A DNA stretch of 6,585 nucleotides from NCBI GenBank assembly GCA_013822915.1, contig PNLG01000187.1, forward strand, positions 1 through 6,585, read 5' to 3'. The position numbers were made by a program, and so were the translations under genes. Of the stretch, positions 6,222-6,585 are shown in pieces (within the stretch, counting starts at the first letter, position 1; every line of letters begins with the position of its first letter). The notes below the pieces were generated by a model. The model saw nothing but the letters and a program-made list of their open reading frames with translations. It made no database searches and was not told the origin of the DNA. Origin of the DNA: Sphingomonas sp. (lineage in GTDB: Bacteria; Pseudomonadota; Alphaproteobacteria; Sphingomonadales; Sphingomonadaceae).

Positions 6222-6585
6222 TCAGCGCTCATACGCCTTTGGTAGCGCAGCCTCCCCTGGCTGGCGATAGCGTTTCAGCAGCTCGCTTTGGCGGGTGGCG
6301 AGCGATTGCTTGACCCCGTCGACATAAACGCTGACCACGGCTGTGCCGAGTTCGAGCGGATCGCCGTCCCAGATCACCACATCACCGCGCCGTCCGGGGC
6401 GCAGTGTGCCGATGTCGCCGCCCATCCCTACCGCTTCGGCAGCATCGCCGGTGATCGCGGCAAATGCCTGATCCCAGCTCAGCCCGCTGGCGCCCGGCAC
6501 ATGGCGCAACGCGACCAGATTGCCCGCATATTGTTTTTCCAGCCGTGCCTGGCGCGCCTCATTATCGCCGATCGTCCCAATCCCG
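6222..6585 (-). CDS. Amidohydrolase-family protein, C-terminal part (5' end beyond window)
   Basis: The last 120 or so residues of a protein that enters from the right edge in the open frame beginning GIGTIGDNEARQARLEK. The segment SGLSWDQAFAAITGDAAEAVGM followed by GDIGTLRPGRRGDVVIWDGDPLEL is the classic ending of metal-dependent amidohydrolases related to imidazolonepropionase (COG1228). In that family the last helix leads into the small beta-sandwich domain, with a G-x-L-x-P-G-x-x-A/G-D-x-V-x-W-D-G-D-P pattern. VVSVYVDGVKQ is the final strand pair. The metal ligands and catalytic Asp of the TIM barrel lie outside the window. Hence neither activity nor a signal peptide can be checked. It is followed after 43 nt by the S41 lipoprotein, and probably shares its transcript. 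A dipeptidase or amide-hydrolase role is possible by family. The TTG and ATG codons inside this stretch are internal, not starts. Confidence 0.9.
   Translation of the reverse strand, partial: GIGTIGDNEARQARLEKQYAGNLVALRHVPGASGLSWDQAFAAITGDAAEAVGMGGDIGTLRPGRRGDVVIWDGDPLELGTAVVSVYVDGVKQSLATRQSELLKRYRQPGEAALPKAYER

Noticed and set aside
4721..6313. A 530-codon open frame on the plus strand opposite the S41 peptidase gene.
   Set aside because: It is in the codon-aligned antisense frame with Arg-rich, domain-free sequence. The minus strand encodes a clear lipoprotein peptidase with catalytic residues.

Overview
The window is a GC-rich chromosomal stretch. Coding sequences use mostly G/C third positions and almost no TTA, CTA or TCA codons. 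The gene set (a thiolase/HSD10-like SDR pair, an RhlE helicase with an Arg/Gly/Pro tail, and an S41 lipoprotein next to an amidohydrolase) suggests an alphaproteobacterium, most likely of the Sphingomonadales. That placement is inferred from protein style and base composition, not from a marker gene. I see no mobile element, CRISPR array, rRNA or tRNA gene, or phage gene.

Layout. Positions 1-1625 (minus strand) hold a two-gene operon. A thiolase (453-1625) is followed after 30 nt by an SDR dehydrogenase (1-422) that runs off the left edge. Together they look like the last two steps of a beta-oxidation-type spiral: 3-hydroxyacyl-CoA oxidation, then thiolytic cleavage. Divergent from the thiolase, across 99 nt holding an imperfect 25-nt palindrome, is an FMN nitroreductase (1725-2390, plus). 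It converges with only 4 nt to spare on an RhlE-type DEAD-box RNA helicase (2395-3858, minus). The 276 nt between the helicase and the next plus-strand gene contain a plausible helicase promoter and what looks like a structured 5' leader. A YhbS-like GNAT acetyltransferase (4135-4629, plus) follows. It converges on a minus-strand pair in which the C-terminal end of an amidohydrolase (6222-6585, entering from the right edge) lies upstream of an S41 peptidase lipoprotein (4703-6178).

How the genes relate. Only the thiolase/SDR pair and the amidohydrolase/S41 pair look like functional units. The first is acyl-CoA degradation. The second may be envelope peptide or amide hydrolysis, although the amidohydrolase's location cannot be judged from the part seen. 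The nitroreductase, helicase and acetyltransferase are single-gene housekeeping or stress-type functions. I found no new multi-gene system. The most interesting non-coding signal is the inverted repeat at 3960-4016 in the presumed rhlE leader, which pairs better as minus-strand RNA than as plus-strand RNA.
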